Below are positions 11,588-29,009 of a stretch of 64,000 nucleotides of DNA, one piece after another. This DNA is from Branchinecta lynchi. Its lineage: Eukaryota > Arthropoda > Branchiopoda > Anostraca > Branchinectidae. Positions within the stretch are counted from its first letter, which is position 1. Each line of letters opens with the position of its first letter. The stretch lies in contig JAKZAP010000001.1 in assembly GCA_023053575.1 (NCBI GenBank), forward strand, positions 17,810,849 to 17,874,848. Reading direction: 5' to 3'. The position numbers and the translations under genes were made by a program. The notes beneath the pieces were generated by a model. The model was given only the letters and a program-made list of their open reading frames with translations. It had not been told where the DNA came from and searched no databases.

Positions 11588-12290
11588 AAGCTATCCTAAA
11601 CCTCCCAGTGACGTCGTTTTGTCTGCTTTATTGGTGGTAATTTGAAATGTCTAAAAAAAAAACTAAGAATACAGATAAAATCTCTATGAATAAAATTAAG
11701 CCTTGCGTCCTAGCCATTCCGTTTTAAAATGTTTCTGGGTTTCAGGTCTATCTACGTGATAAGTAGCCGCTTGCCATTAGATATGAATTTCCCACCAAAA
11801 GCGTGCCACAAAATTGAAAACCACCTCAACAGTTGTTCGTCAAATTCGAGCCACAAAAACCTTGTTGGTCATGGCAATACTCTGTTCGAGTCACAGCCGA
11901 GCATCAAATGTCTAAAGATATGTACAATCAGCTGTGATTTCTTACCACTCATCAAAACTAGTGTAAGTTTCGACTTTGTTTCTGACAAAATTTGTTCGGG
12001 AAAACGAGGGATTTAGCGATCAAAACAAATGTGTTTGGCCGATGCAACGGCCGATTTTTAATCAAGAGAAAATTGGAAAGTTCTCCCCATCTCCCAAAAT
12101 CAAAAGTAGTCGTCGGCAATATTTTGAACTGAACCGTCAGCACCTCATCCCAGTACAATCAAGCTGCAGCAATGTGTAGTAAGAAGACGCGTGGGAAGGA
12201 TGAAGAGAGACTAGAATCGAGGTCAGATAAAATCTTCGCTGGATGGAGAAGCATTTCGAGCATATCCCCATCCAAAACCACTTTTCAGAC
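11588..12290 (+). repeat. Dispersed repeat plus upstream region of trypsin B
   Basis: 11588-11970 matches 50017-50390 and then, without the Helentron-like insertion, continues at 11955-12180 into the match of 53397-53600. It therefore serves as an empty site for copy 2. 12180-12290 resembles the distal upstream region of the other trypsin genes. Confidence 0.6.
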
Positions 12291-12460
12291 TATGAATGAA
12301 TGACTATGTTTATTACCCATCTTTACATAATATGTCACTGATGGATTATACAAAAATAAATAAATAAATTGGAACGATGAACAGCAAACAAGATACAATT
12401 TTAACTTGGCAATCAATACATAATTAAAAAAGAGAGAAAAAATAAAAGAATGATAATACA
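12291..12460. other. AT-rich segment upstream of trypsin B
   Basis: AT-rich with an AAATAAATAAATAAAT run (about 12354-12369). It is not found upstream of D, its closest relative. No gene recognised; possibly a retroelement tail. Confidence 0.4.
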
Positions 12461-12683
12461 CCATATCTGTAACTATTGTTTAATTGCTGGATAGAGGCTG
12501 TTTAGAGGGTCGAGCCGTTTATTTTCGCTATTGTCAGGCTTTATCTACGGAGTAAAAAAACAATTTATGGTTTTTACCGTGCCTGTTTACGGAAGGCTTT
12601 CCCGGATTTGGAGACTAATCGTCGATAAGGACCTCCTGTCAATCTATAAAAATCAACGTAAAGACAGTTTGAGATCAGTCAGA
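12461..12683 (+). promoter_or_regulatory. Promoter of trypsin B
   Basis: TATAAAAA at 12645-12652 and the initiator TCAGT at 12675-12679 are 32 nt apart (T to A), the standard spacing. This predicts a leader of only 7 nt before the ATG at 12684. Upstream lie TGTTTACGG (forkhead-like) and GTCGATAAGG (GATA-type, 12621-12630). The block from 12461 is nearly the same as upstream of D. Confidence 0.7.
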
Positions 12684-18692
<6,009 letters not shown>

Positions 18693-18718
18693 GTGTTTTG
18701 TAAGAATTACCGGATCTA

Positions 18719-18724
18719 AATAAA
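18719..18724 (+). terminator. Poly(A) signal of trypsin B
   Basis: AATAAA 27 nt after the stop codon of B; the same context, CGGATC(T/C)AAATAAA, follows E. Confidence 0.75.
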
Positions 18725-19140
18725 CGACTAAATTCTGACGTTCTTTTGACAGAAGAAAATAAGAGATGTTTTGATTCTGTAAGAAAATCAAAGCCAACAG
18801 CTGTGGGTGAAATCCAAGACGGATCCAAGACCGAATACCAAGAAATCAAAGACCTCATTCGATTCCCCAAAGATAGACTATCGGCCCATAAACTAAGCAA
18901 TAACTTTAGTTCTTCTTCACCAGTCCCACATTCAAATAAACACTTTCCCCCAATTTATCTCTGGCCCTTCGTAAAACCTCAGGGAAACCGAACTGCTAGC
19001 CAGATCTTGCCAACTCTTGATTTCATGGTCTCTCAGTACCTGCCGAACTTCTGAAGCTACAACTGCTAATCCTACAGCCTGCTCTGCGTCTTCATTCCAG
19101 CTTTCGCTAATACCACACTCATCTAAAATTTTCTTATAGT
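18725..19140. other. 3' flank of trypsin B
   Basis: Related to the 3' flanks of C (33100-33230) and E (60930-61030) over its first 150 bp (GACAGAAGAAAATAAGAG). The rest is unique in the window. No gene seen. Confidence 0.5.
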
Positions 19141-20305
19141 TTAACTGAAAAGCTAACTTAAAAGGATGGTTTTTGCATGGCCTGGAGCCAGAGCCTACGG
19201 TGTGTGAAGTGAAGTGGAGTTGTATCAGGCAAGCAGATAGGCACCAGTTTTAAATTGAAGATGACCTAAAATCTCTAAGTGATAAATGTGTGCGGCAGTT
19301 CCCTGGCCCCACAGCCAATATATCTTCTTTGATTGATAAAAATAAAAATTTACAGAATCAAAAACTGGCACTTTCCCATGGGTCCGAAAGTACTGCCATC
19401 TACTGTTTCTACCCATTTCTTTTCGAGATTTCAGCAGTTTATCATTTCATTTCTTACACTTGGGATTGAGGAAGTGAAATGATATAAGATGGGCCTCTAA
19501 ACTTTATAGGTTCTGTCATTGCTAAAGAAATTAGACCTTAACCATTGCTCCTTTCTGGCAGGGGTGGCCCGAAAGGGGGGTGAGGGGGGGTGACTCACCC
19601 CCCCTGCCTTTCGCCAAGTCGTATCAGTCGTTTATTTCGGCCTTTTGCTAAGTCGTATCAGACGTTTATTTTGGCCTCGCCGAGCATTCATTTTAATAAA
19701 ACAATCCGAGTCGTTTAAAAAAAAATTTGTTAATTTTGTCTCTGCACAGCTTCAGTCGGAAGCCCGTCCCTAAGGACAAGTCGGGTCATTTAAACTAGGT
19801 TTTGTATCCCCGACAGGTCCGAGACATGATTCATAGGGGCAACAATATGGCTACCTGTTGTACTCCCATGTGAATTGGATCTGCCTCACTCAGGTCTTTC
19901 AGATTTAAGCCCGTCAAAATTACAATAGGCAAAATAGGTTTAGTTGTTAAAGTGCAGTCTGATTGTATAACATTGATATACCTTATAGACCAAAAACGAG
20001 AGACAAGGTATGTGCATTGATTGTTGGTCAAACTTTGGCTACTAAGTGAAAAAAAAATATAGAATTTTTTAACAGAATGGAAAAGCCTTCAGCAATCAAA
20101 TGACAGTAGACCCGCGAAACAAGTGTGCCCAGAACAGATAGAAAAATGTCGATTACAAAGAGAGGTTGAGGTGGTAACAACGCTTGAAAAGGACAAGGAA
20201 GATTTTAATATACACCCGAAATTCGTTTCCCAGGACAGGAGGGGTTCTGCAGACGCTAGAATAGCTCATTCTAGTCGGGAGGTAAAGTTTTGGCCTGTAT
20301 GCTAT

Positions 20306-20786
20306 CAGAGGCGTTACTATCCAAAATGTTTTTTTTTTTTTGGGGGGGGGGTCAAAAATATTCCTTCAGCCCAAGGTGACTGGGAATCATATTTATCACT
20401 GCTGACTGCGCATCATAGCACTATCAAGTATGGGAAGAGCACGGTATTTAACGACTGGCTGGTAATTTTTACCGGCTTTTTTTTGCGGAAAAAACGACTG
20501 TTTGACACAAAATAGACTGGAAACCGACGTTTTTCAAGAAAAATCGACTTTCGAAAAACTGACTGTTTTGAAGAAAAATTGACTGTTTCCCCAAAAATCG
20601 ACTGTTTTTAAGAAAAATCGACTTTCGAAAAACTGACTGTTTTGAAGAAAAATCGACTGTTTCCCCAAAAATCGACTGTTAAGAAAAATCGTGGCGCTTC
20701 GCGCCGATTCAGCAGTTTTTCTTACCGGCTGGTTGGCAACATCGGGGGGGGGGCGTCCTCCCCCCCACCCATACGTGACGCCCCTG
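20306..20786. mobile_element. Small hAT MITE nested in the larger hAT
   Basis: Ends CAGAGGCGTTACTATCC and, inverted, CAGGGGCGTCACGTATGG. Flanks are TATGCTAT (20298-20305) and TATGCTAG (20787-20794), seven of eight matching. Inside are homopolymer T and G runs and an array of GACTGTTT / AAAAATCGACT units. Confidence 0.7.
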
Positions 20787-20811
20787 TATGCTAGTGTTAA
20801 AGTACATCTGA

Positions 20812-21003
20812 AAACATTTATTCAAACGATGTTTACAACGGATATACGTCAACTACGATTCTTCGTCCGCGATATTTCCCCCGACGTTGACCGAGAAGTT
20901 TGACAGCCTGACGAGGACCCTTGCCAAGAAGGGCCGAAATATCGCTGATGAAGAAATGTAGCTGACGTATATCCGTTGTAAACATCGTTTGAATAAATGT
21001 TTC
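20812..21003 (+). repeat. Foldback carrying a hammerhead-like motif
   Basis: Arms AACATTTATTCAAACGATG... and its reverse complement ending CATCGTTTGAATAAATGTT pair over about 50 bp, so the transcript would fold into a long hairpin. The right arm contains the 44-nt motif at 20904-20947. The left arm keeps only the GATATTTC half of a second, head-to-head copy. Confidence 0.7.
20904..20947 (+). ncRNA. Hammerhead-ribozyme-like motif 1
   Basis: Order on the plus strand: CAGC, core CTGACGA, stem II GGACCCTT/AAGGGCC with a 6-nt loop, core GAAA, TATC, GCTG. CAGC and GCTG pair as stem I. Stem III would be only the self-complementary AUAU, which in known minimal hammerheads implies dimer action. Penelope-like elements and retrozymes carry such ribozymes. 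Activity is not shown. Confidence 0.45.
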
Positions 21004-22974
21004 AAAGTCAGCTTGGGCTCAATGAATATTCACATGTGAAAAGACTTCGTAAAATTCAGGACACTCATACAACTCGAAAATGATCTCTTTTATGTTTAAG
21101 CTATTACAAAACCGAACTTCTTGTCTTCATTTGCTGTGTATAGCATCTTCTGTCGCGTAGAATCAAATTCTGAAAACCAGTTTTTAAGTTGCAATTTTTA
21201 AGATAGAGCTCACTGTAAGTTTACCTGCTTTAATTTTCGACATGAAAGTACAGTGTGTCAAATGACAAATAAAATGGTACTTTCATAATGAAACAAAGTA
21301 CATCATATCACCTGAAAAAAAACGCAACTTCAGTCTCGTCCGCGAACCGGCGTTTGTTTTCTATCTTTATTGTTTTCCTCCTTTCGTTTCTGAAGTGTGT
21401 TTTGAACGTGAAAATTACATTTTTTTCTATTAGTTTGGAGCAAATCTATTTTTTTTCTTTGAGCGCACTGGCAAACTTCCTCGTTATGTTTCTGAATAAG
21501 CGTGTCTTTAACGTGAAAAATTCCTTTTTTTTTGCTTTAATTCGGAACAATCTACCTTGTGTCTACTTTGTTTTCTATGGCCACTACTATGTCACTTTTT
21601 TTTCGACGGTCAGCTTTGTGATTTCAAAGCTATTATTTCATTTTCAATGGGATCGCAAAAAGACGGTCTGCTCGTCGGCGTTTCACAAAATTTAGCCTGC
21701 GGCGCATTCCATAGTATTCTCTATTTAGAGGAACGGTGTGTCATTTACTTGGCGATTAGGCTTGGAACTTTTTAGATCTGAAACACATTAAAGGCTGGCT
21801 AAAATCTTTCTAGACAAAGGTAGATTTAAAAAGTCTCGCCTGCGGCGCTTGCTTTAATTTGTCTGGGGATAAGCGTTGAAAGCTTTCCTCTTTAGCGAAA
21901 GTTGAAATGTAAAAGCTGAGGCTATGAAGGTATGTTTACAAAAATGTTGATTACACGAATAGTTTCATCTGATACACTGCACCTAGTTTTAACCGGCTCT
22001 ATTATTTGTTGGTGGGAACGTGCGCCATTGCCGCGTGGTCGCAACAGGTAATTTTTGTTGGTACGTGCGAGTCGTATATTACGATCCGGGAGTCGTTGAA
22101 ATGAGGGGTCTCACCCCCCCTGGCCTGACTGCTTCGGGCCACCCCTGCTTTCTGGGTTTTGATATTAGAAAGTTCGCCTTCGGCAAAAACGTCAACTTTT
22201 GAACTAATACAGGTAGAATTATTTTTTTCAACCGCAATCAATAGACCTTGATGACCTGATCAAAGTATATGCCATCCGTTTTTTGGTACACAAATTTCTT
22301 CATGAGATACAACAGTTTGAAAAATCAGAGGGTTGATAACTTCAGTAGTAAGGTACAAACTGAAATCAAAACTAGACCTACGTTGCCTCGGCAACGTGAA
22401 GTGTTGCAGCAACCTTTGTTCGGCTTCGCCGACTAAAGTGTTGCGAGAGCAACACTTTGGCTTTGTTTCTTCGCTAACGGTTAAATGCTGCATTTGTCAA
22501 CCCATCCAGGTTTTCAAAATGGTATGTTCCATTATTTTTCTGAACTGATGGCACAATCTGTAATCCCATGGTTATCCGTCAGCGTTGAAAAAAATCCCCA
22601 GAATATCGGAAGTAGGGACTAAATTGACTTTGCAGCCAGTTGAACTTTATCTTTTTGAATCGTAGACATCGTGACTTGTGGAAACTTGGAACATTATCTG
22701 ATATAACCTAGTTGGTATTACAAAGCTATCCATATCTTTTTAGTTCAAAATACCAAAATACCTCTACTGATTATTGCGTAGCATATATCGTTGTTTTACA
22801 TTATCATTTGTACCCGTTGGGTTAACACTTAATTATACTACCTTTACAGATGAATGAACAGCTTTTGCAGTTATTCGCAGCTTAGGGACTATTTGGGATT
22901 ATTTGGATTATTTGGGACTAGGAGATTCTTTAGGGATTGTCTTTTTTATTCGGATTCCACTTTTTTAAGGATGC

Positions 22975-23070
22975 GGGGGGGGGGGGGGGGGGGTCGGAGG
23001 TTTTTGGTCGGGGGGGGGGGGGGGGTCGCTGGAGGGGGTTTGGTACTTGGGGGGTTTTGGGGGGGGTCAC
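22975..23070 (+). repeat. G-rich tract with quadruplex potential
   Basis: G-runs of 19 (22975-22993) and 16 (23010-23025), followed by further runs of 5-8 G up to 23067. Four or more closely spaced G-runs are the sequence rule for intramolecular G-quadruplexes. Confidence 0.8.
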
Positions 23071-24499
23071 CGGGTTTTTTTTAGCCGGAACCCGAAAAAT
23101 TTATCTCAGAATAGTACTGTGAAGTAGTACGAAGAATTAGCATACGATGCCACTACATGCTCCTACTTCAAGGCTACCGTGTTTTTGCATACTACTACAT
23201 AAGATTGGACCAGTCTGAGGCACATTAAATGGTAATATTCTTTGCTATTACATAGTATTACATGCTACGTTTTCGTACTACTACCATACTACTACGCAGG
23301 CTACAAATTTTTCATCGGGTGGGTTCCGCCTATTCCTTGTTTGAGTGTTTACCCTAACACTAAAGTTGTCAACCCCTCAAAGACTTAATTGTAAGTTATA
23401 GTGACATACCATGGAGACTCATTTACTTACCCTCAGATTTAAGGAGATCAAATAAAATGTGCACCAATTTGCAGTAGTTTCTAGCCCCTTATGAACCCCT
23501 TCTAGCAACTGATTCCTACTTACAAGTCCATCTCCCCGTGATGGACGTAGTATCAATTTGTTTTCAGTTCAAATACACCAGAAAGAAAGAATGGGATTAA
23601 TAGGTACACCAACTAGCAAAAGTTACAAGCCCCTCATCGCCGAAAATGATTATGGTCTAACAGTCAATTTTTGCTTACAAGTAAAAAGAAACAACACAAT
23701 ATCGGAAGTAGGGACTAAATTGATTTTCGCAGCCAGTTGAACTTTACCCTTTTCAATCGCCAACGAACGTCGTGACTGGTGAAAATTTGGAACATTATCT
23801 TACAGATTCTAGTTGGTATTACATAGCTATCCATAACTTTTCAGGATCAAAATACCGCAGATGTCACTCTGCTAATTATTTCGAAACTATGTCGTTGTTT
23901 CATTTTCATTCGTATCCGTTGCGTTAACACGGTAGGAAACCTCTCACCGCCGAAGATGATTATGGTATAACAGGCAATTGTTGCTTACAAGAGTTACAAG
24001 TCCCTGCCATGTCTCACAATTGTGTTCCGCCTATTCTTTGTTTGAGTTTGTACCCTACCACTAAAGTTGTCAACCCCTCAAAGACTTAACTCTATGTTAC
24101 AGTGATAGACCAAGGAGACTAATTTTCTTACCCTCTGATTTATTGAGATAAAACATGTGTGCACCAATTTTCACAAGTTTTTAGCCCCTCATGAACCCCT
24201 TCTAGCAACCGATTCATACTTAAAAATCCATCTGCCCTTGATAGACATGGTACCAAACTGTTCTCACGATCAAATACACAGGAAAGAAATAATAGTATTA
24301 ATAAGTAAACCAACTACCAACACTGCTAACCCCTCATCGCCGAAGATGATTATGGTCTAACAGCCGACTGTTGCTTACAAGTACCCTAAATGTCTCAGGA
24401 TTGGGATCGCCCTGTTTTTGCTTCAGTGTGTACCTCACTACTGAAGTTGTCAACCCCTCCAAACTTTCAAACTGTTGTATCTCATGAAGGAACCAAACA

Positions 24500-24681
24500 A
24501 CAGATGGCTCTTCCCTGGTATCTTAAAGTCGACAAATAAAAGTGTAATTCGTGAGGTAGTTTCTTTCGTTTTGAATGCAATGAAAAGAAGAAAATAGTTT
24601 GTGTTTCATTATTAGTGTTATAAATCTGTTGTATGGCCGTATTAGGCTTTTTCCAATAAATTATTATTATTATTATTATAC
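24500..24681 (+). mobile_element. Short retroelement 3' end with ATT tail
   Basis: Interrupts the Helentron subrepeat between CATGAAGGAACC and ACTTTGATCGGCTCATC, which are adjacent in other copies. It ends in a run of ATT (24659-24680), the mark of a target-primed LINE or SINE 3' end. Confidence 0.55.
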
Positions 24682-25370
24682 TTTGATCGGCTCATCGAGG
24701 TCTACCGAATGTCGTTGAAAAATAAATCTACCTGAATTAGTTCAAAAGTTGACATTTTTGCCGTAGGCCAACTTTCTAATTTCACCACTTAGAAAGGAGC
24801 AAAGGACAAGCTCTTATTTCTTCAGTAGTGAGAGAACTTTTAAAGTTCAAGAGGCCCATCTCAGCTGAATTCTCGAACAGAAACGGGTAGAAACAATAGA
24901 TGGCAGCATTTTCGGACCCGTGAGAAAATGACACTTTTTTTTATTCTGTAAATTTTTCTATTTATCACTCAAAGAAGAAGTATGGGGCCAGGGAACTGCC
25001 GGACATATTTCGCACTTATAGATTTTAGTCCATCTTCAGTTTCAAACTGGTGCTTGTCTGCTTGCCTGCTAGAACGGAGCTTTCCACTCGAAAGCAGAAA
25101 CTTAGTTTTATGAAACGGAAGCTGGGCTGCATAACTTCAGATAGTCCACTCTGACATAGTCTATACAGCTCCACTTTAGTTCGCACACTGTAGGCTGCGG
25201 CTCAATTACAAGCAAAAATCATCCTTTTTGGCCCCAGGCAAGAGTTCTACAGAGCTTTCCAAAATGTAATGTCAGATTCATCAATCCGATTAAGGCCCAC
25301 ACTTTCCGTAAAAATCGCACAGGTTAGACCCTTACCACTTTCTGAGAATAAGCACAATCGGGGTACTAAA

Positions 25371-25390
25371 AAAAAAAAAAAAAAAAAAAA
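25371..25390 (+). repeat. Poly(A) tract
   Basis: An A-run of about 20, just before GAGCTACGAGCTCATATGGCACTT, a sequence that recurs beside other repeats (9357, 32950, 61210). Confidence 0.8.
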
Positions 25391-25739
25391 GAGCTACGAG
25401 CTCATATGGCACTTATTTCAAGTGGGCGGTATAAGAAAGTAGATGAGAACGTCACAAAATACAATAAACCCGCCATCCAAAAATGCAGTTCGGAAATACA
25501 AATAGGATATTTTTCTGAGCAGTTCCGGCATCGTCTCGGGTTATCTGTAGCAACTGCGCATGACTGTTCAAAACTTCCAAGTTTCAGGCCAATAAATCCA
25601 CTCATTTGATCCCTAGACGTGCTACACGATTTCCGATACTCCCTGCATTTCCCTCTACCGTGGCCGAATCTGGTTCGGACCAAAAAACTGATCATCTAAA
25701 GCATCTTCTTTTATACCATCTATCAAGTTTCACTCGAAT

Positions 25740-27400
25740 ATGAGCATTTTGGAAAATTCCGGTACCCCCCCCCCTCCTACCTTGGCTGAATCCGGTCCGG
25801 ACACCAAATAACAAATCTAGGCCACATAAACTCGGCACTGTCGAACTTGCATCTCATTTGGACTATCCGTTTGGTTTTTGTGCATGTCAAAAGTTTCCGC
25901 CCCCTCCCCCCCACAATTCCCCAACCGTGGTCACATATAGTTGATAACATGTCTTACATGTCTAGGTCATCGATTCCTATCACCCATCAAGTTTCACTCG
26001 AATCCGACCACTCGTTCGCAATTTGCAGAAGTCAATTTCCATATTTCCCTTCCCTCGCTCCACCAAAAATGCTCTGATCTAGGAACGGAAGTTTCTGGGG
26101 GTATGTTGTGGGAAACCCCCTCCAACTCCCCCCACAGAGCCCCGAAACAATTGACTCCGTCAATTTCGTATCTAGGGCTAATGCTTGTTTTCTCCAATAA
26201 GTTCTGCCCCAATCCCTCTGCTTTAAGCGTTTCTTGAGTTTTCCGATCCCCCCATCCCCCCACAGGTATCGGACCCGGCCCGGACTTGGCACTGAACATC
26301 TGAGGCGATAGCTCTTTCCACCTCTTTCCAGTTTGATTCAAATCCGATCACCCGTTCGAAAGTTATGCATGTCACTAGATTCTGGACTCCCATCCTTCCA
26401 CTCCCCCCACGATTGTCAAATCGGGGAAACGACTATTCTCAAGTCAATCTGTTCGGATCTCTGACATATCTGCCAAGTTTCATCGTCCTAGCACATCAGG
26501 AAATATGCCGAACTCGCGAGATCGCTAGAAATCTGGACCACCCCCCAACTCCCCCACAGTGCCCGGATCCGGTCCGGTTATGTCAATGACGTATCTATGA
26601 CTTGTGCATGTTCTTCCCACCAAGTTACATCCCGATCCCTCCACTTTAAGCGTTTCTCAAGATTTCCGGGTCCCTCCTCAAATCCCTCCCAGTGTCATCG
26701 GATCCGGCCCGGATTTAAAGTTCGACTTCTCAGACACGACATCATCCTAAATATCAACTTTCATCAAGATCCGATCACCCGTTCGCAAGTTAAAAATACC
26801 TAGATTTTTGGCTTCCCCCTCCCCCTACTCCCCCCCCCCCCCAGATGGTTGGATCGGGGAAGTGACTATTTCCAATCGAATCTGGTCGGGTCCCTGACAT
26901 GCCTGCCAATTTTCGTCGTCCTAGCACATCAGGAAGCACCAAACTCGAGGGATCACTAGAAATTCGGACCCGCCCCCCCCCCAACTCTCCCAAAGTGAGC
27001 GGACCCGTTCCGGTTGTGTCAGTCACGTATCTAGGACGTGTGTTTGTTGTTTCCACCAAGTTTCATCGGGATCTCTTCACTCTAAGCGTTTTCCAAGATT
27101 TCCGGTTCCCCCTCCACCCCCCCCATGTCACCGGATCCGGTCTGAGTTTAAAATGGAACGTCTGAGACACGAGTTCCTTCCATATACCAAGTTTCATTAA
27201 GATCCGATCACCCGTTCGTAAGCTAAAAATATATCATTTTTCCTAATTTTTCCAGATTCTCCCTCCCTCCACTCCCCTACAGATGGTCGGATCGGGGAAG
27301 CGACTATTTCCAATTTAATCTGTTCCGGTACCTGATATGCCTGCCAAGTTTCATCGTCCTAGCTTATCTGGAACTGTCCGAACTAGCAAAACCGGGACCG
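25740..27400 (+). repeat. Tandem array with a ~430-bp unit
   Basis: The landmark GATCCGATCACCCGTTCG-type sequence recurs at about 26000 (diverged), 26343, 26769 and 27202, giving three to four units of 340-435 bp rich in C-runs and CCAAGTTTCATC. It ends in a GACAGACTGACAGACCGACTG tail. Diverged single units occur at 10171-10560 and 36230-36850. Confidence 0.7.
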
Positions 27401-29009
27401 ACAGACTGACAGACCGACTGACGGACAAAATTACAATCGCTATATGGCACTCGGCCGAAGGGCAAGTGCCCTAAAAACTACGAAAAACCAAAGTGTTAGT
27501 CTCGCAACACAAATAGGCCGATCCCAATCGTGAGACATCTAGGGGACTGTAAGCAACAATCGGCTGTAAGACCATAATCATCTTCGGCGATGAGGGGTAT
27601 TTGATCGTGAGAATAATTTGGTACCATGTCTATCACGGGGAGATGGACGTGTAAGTAAGAATCGGTTGCTAGAACGGGTTCATGAGGGGCTAGAAACCTG
27701 TGCAAATTGGTGCACATTTTATTTGATCTCTATAAATCTGAGGGTAAGAAAATAAGTCCCCATGGTCTATCACTGTAACTTGGAATTAATTCTTTAAGGG
27801 GATGAAAATTTTAGTGGTAGGGTACATACTCGAACCAAGATTAGAGGGAATCCAATGGTGATTGATTCAGCGGTGAGGGGTTTCCAACCTTCCTTAGTTT
27901 GTTCACCTATTTCGTTTCCGGTGTTTTTTACGATAAGAAAAGAATGATTCGTGTCTATCAAGGGGAGAATGACTTGCAAGTAAGAATCGGTTGCTAAAGC
28001 ATTGTCATTTTCATGAGATGGTGTGATCACTGTAACCTAGAATTAAGTCTTAACGCAATGGATATAAATGATAATATAAATAGTTACGCAATAATACGGC
28101 ATCCATGGTATTTTGAATCTGAAAAGTTACGGATAGCTTCAGAATCACATACGATAATGTTGTAAGTTTTCACAAGTTACGATTGAAAAGCATAAAGTGC
28201 AACTGGCTAAGTCAATTTAGTCTCTACCGATACTGTGTTGTTGTTTTTTCAACGCTGAGGGATACAATAGTTTGACTTTAGAGGGGTTGACAACTTCAGT
28301 ATACAAATTATAATGTAAAACAACGAAATAGTTTCGAAATAATTAGCAGAGTGCCATCTATGGTATTTTGATCCTGAAAAGTTACGGATATCTTTATAAT
28401 ATCAACTAGTCCAAGTTTTCACCAGTGTCGATGTTTCCGACTGATAAAGGATAAAGTTCAATTGGCTGCAAAGTTAATTTAGTCTTTTATTCTTTTTTTT
28501 TAACTTGTATGCAAAAATCGACTGTTGGACCATAATCATCGGTGATGAGGGGCTTGTAACTGTTGCTAGGTGGTGTACCTATTCATTCTATTATTTGTTT
28601 CTGGTGTATTTGAACTGAGAAAATTTGGTACTATGTCCATAAAGGGGAGATGTACTTGTAAAACGTAAGTAGGAACCGGATGCTACACACCCAAACAAAG
28701 AATAGTCGGAACCCAACTGGGGACTTGTAAGTAACAATCGGCCGTTACACCATAATAATCTTCAGCGATCAGGGGTTTCCGGCTTTTCCTGGCTTCTGTG
28801 ACTATTTTGTTTCCGGTGTTTTGATGAAAAGAAAAGTTTGGTGCATGTCATCGTTCAAGAATCGTTTGCTAAAGCATTGTCTATTTTTATGAGATGCTAG
28901 AATGGTTTATGGGGATGGTCTATCACTTGAAACTGAAATTAAGTGTTAAAGCAACGGATACAAATGATAATGAAAAAACAACGATATATTTCGGAATAAT
29001 TACCCGTAT

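Larger units (their letters stand above)
19559..22147. mobile_element. hAT element with perfect 8-bp duplication
   Basis: Ends CAGGGGTGGCCCGAAAG and CTTCGGGCCACCCCTG, flanked by CTTTCTGG on both sides (19551-19558 and 22148-22155). Helentron-like copy 2 near 51025 keeps the empty site (CTCCTTTCTAAGTGG). It is 2589 bp, with no transposase frame; the longest open frame (21288-21695) is a T-rich, low-complexity translation. Contains a nested hAT MITE, short GAAAAATCGACTG repeats (20517-20695) and a hammerhead-like foldback. Confidence 0.85.
22372..27512 (-). mobile_element. Helentron-like element, nested in another copy
   Basis: The minus-strand 3' end CTAG at 22372-22375 with hairpin CGTTGCC-TC-GGCAACG, and the 5' end TTGTGTTGCGAG at 27512. 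Flanking sequence AAATCAAAA | ATAGGCCGA rejoins to the subrepeat sequence seen intact at 52512 (ACCAAAAATAGGCG), so it entered another member of its own family. It is longer than copies 1 and 2 because a 430-bp repeat array (25.7-27.4 kb) lies before its 5' end. Confidence 0.6.

Noticed and set aside
12558..12683. In-frame upstream ATGs giving a longer N-terminus for the trypsins (for example near 12567 and 53794)
   Set aside because: They lie upstream of the TATA box and initiator; MKAFVATLLAFAAVAS alone is a normal signal peptide.
21288..21695. 135-codon hydrophobic open frame that could suggest a membrane protein
   Set aside because: Produced by T-rich repeats within the hAT element; no conserved residues and no promoter.
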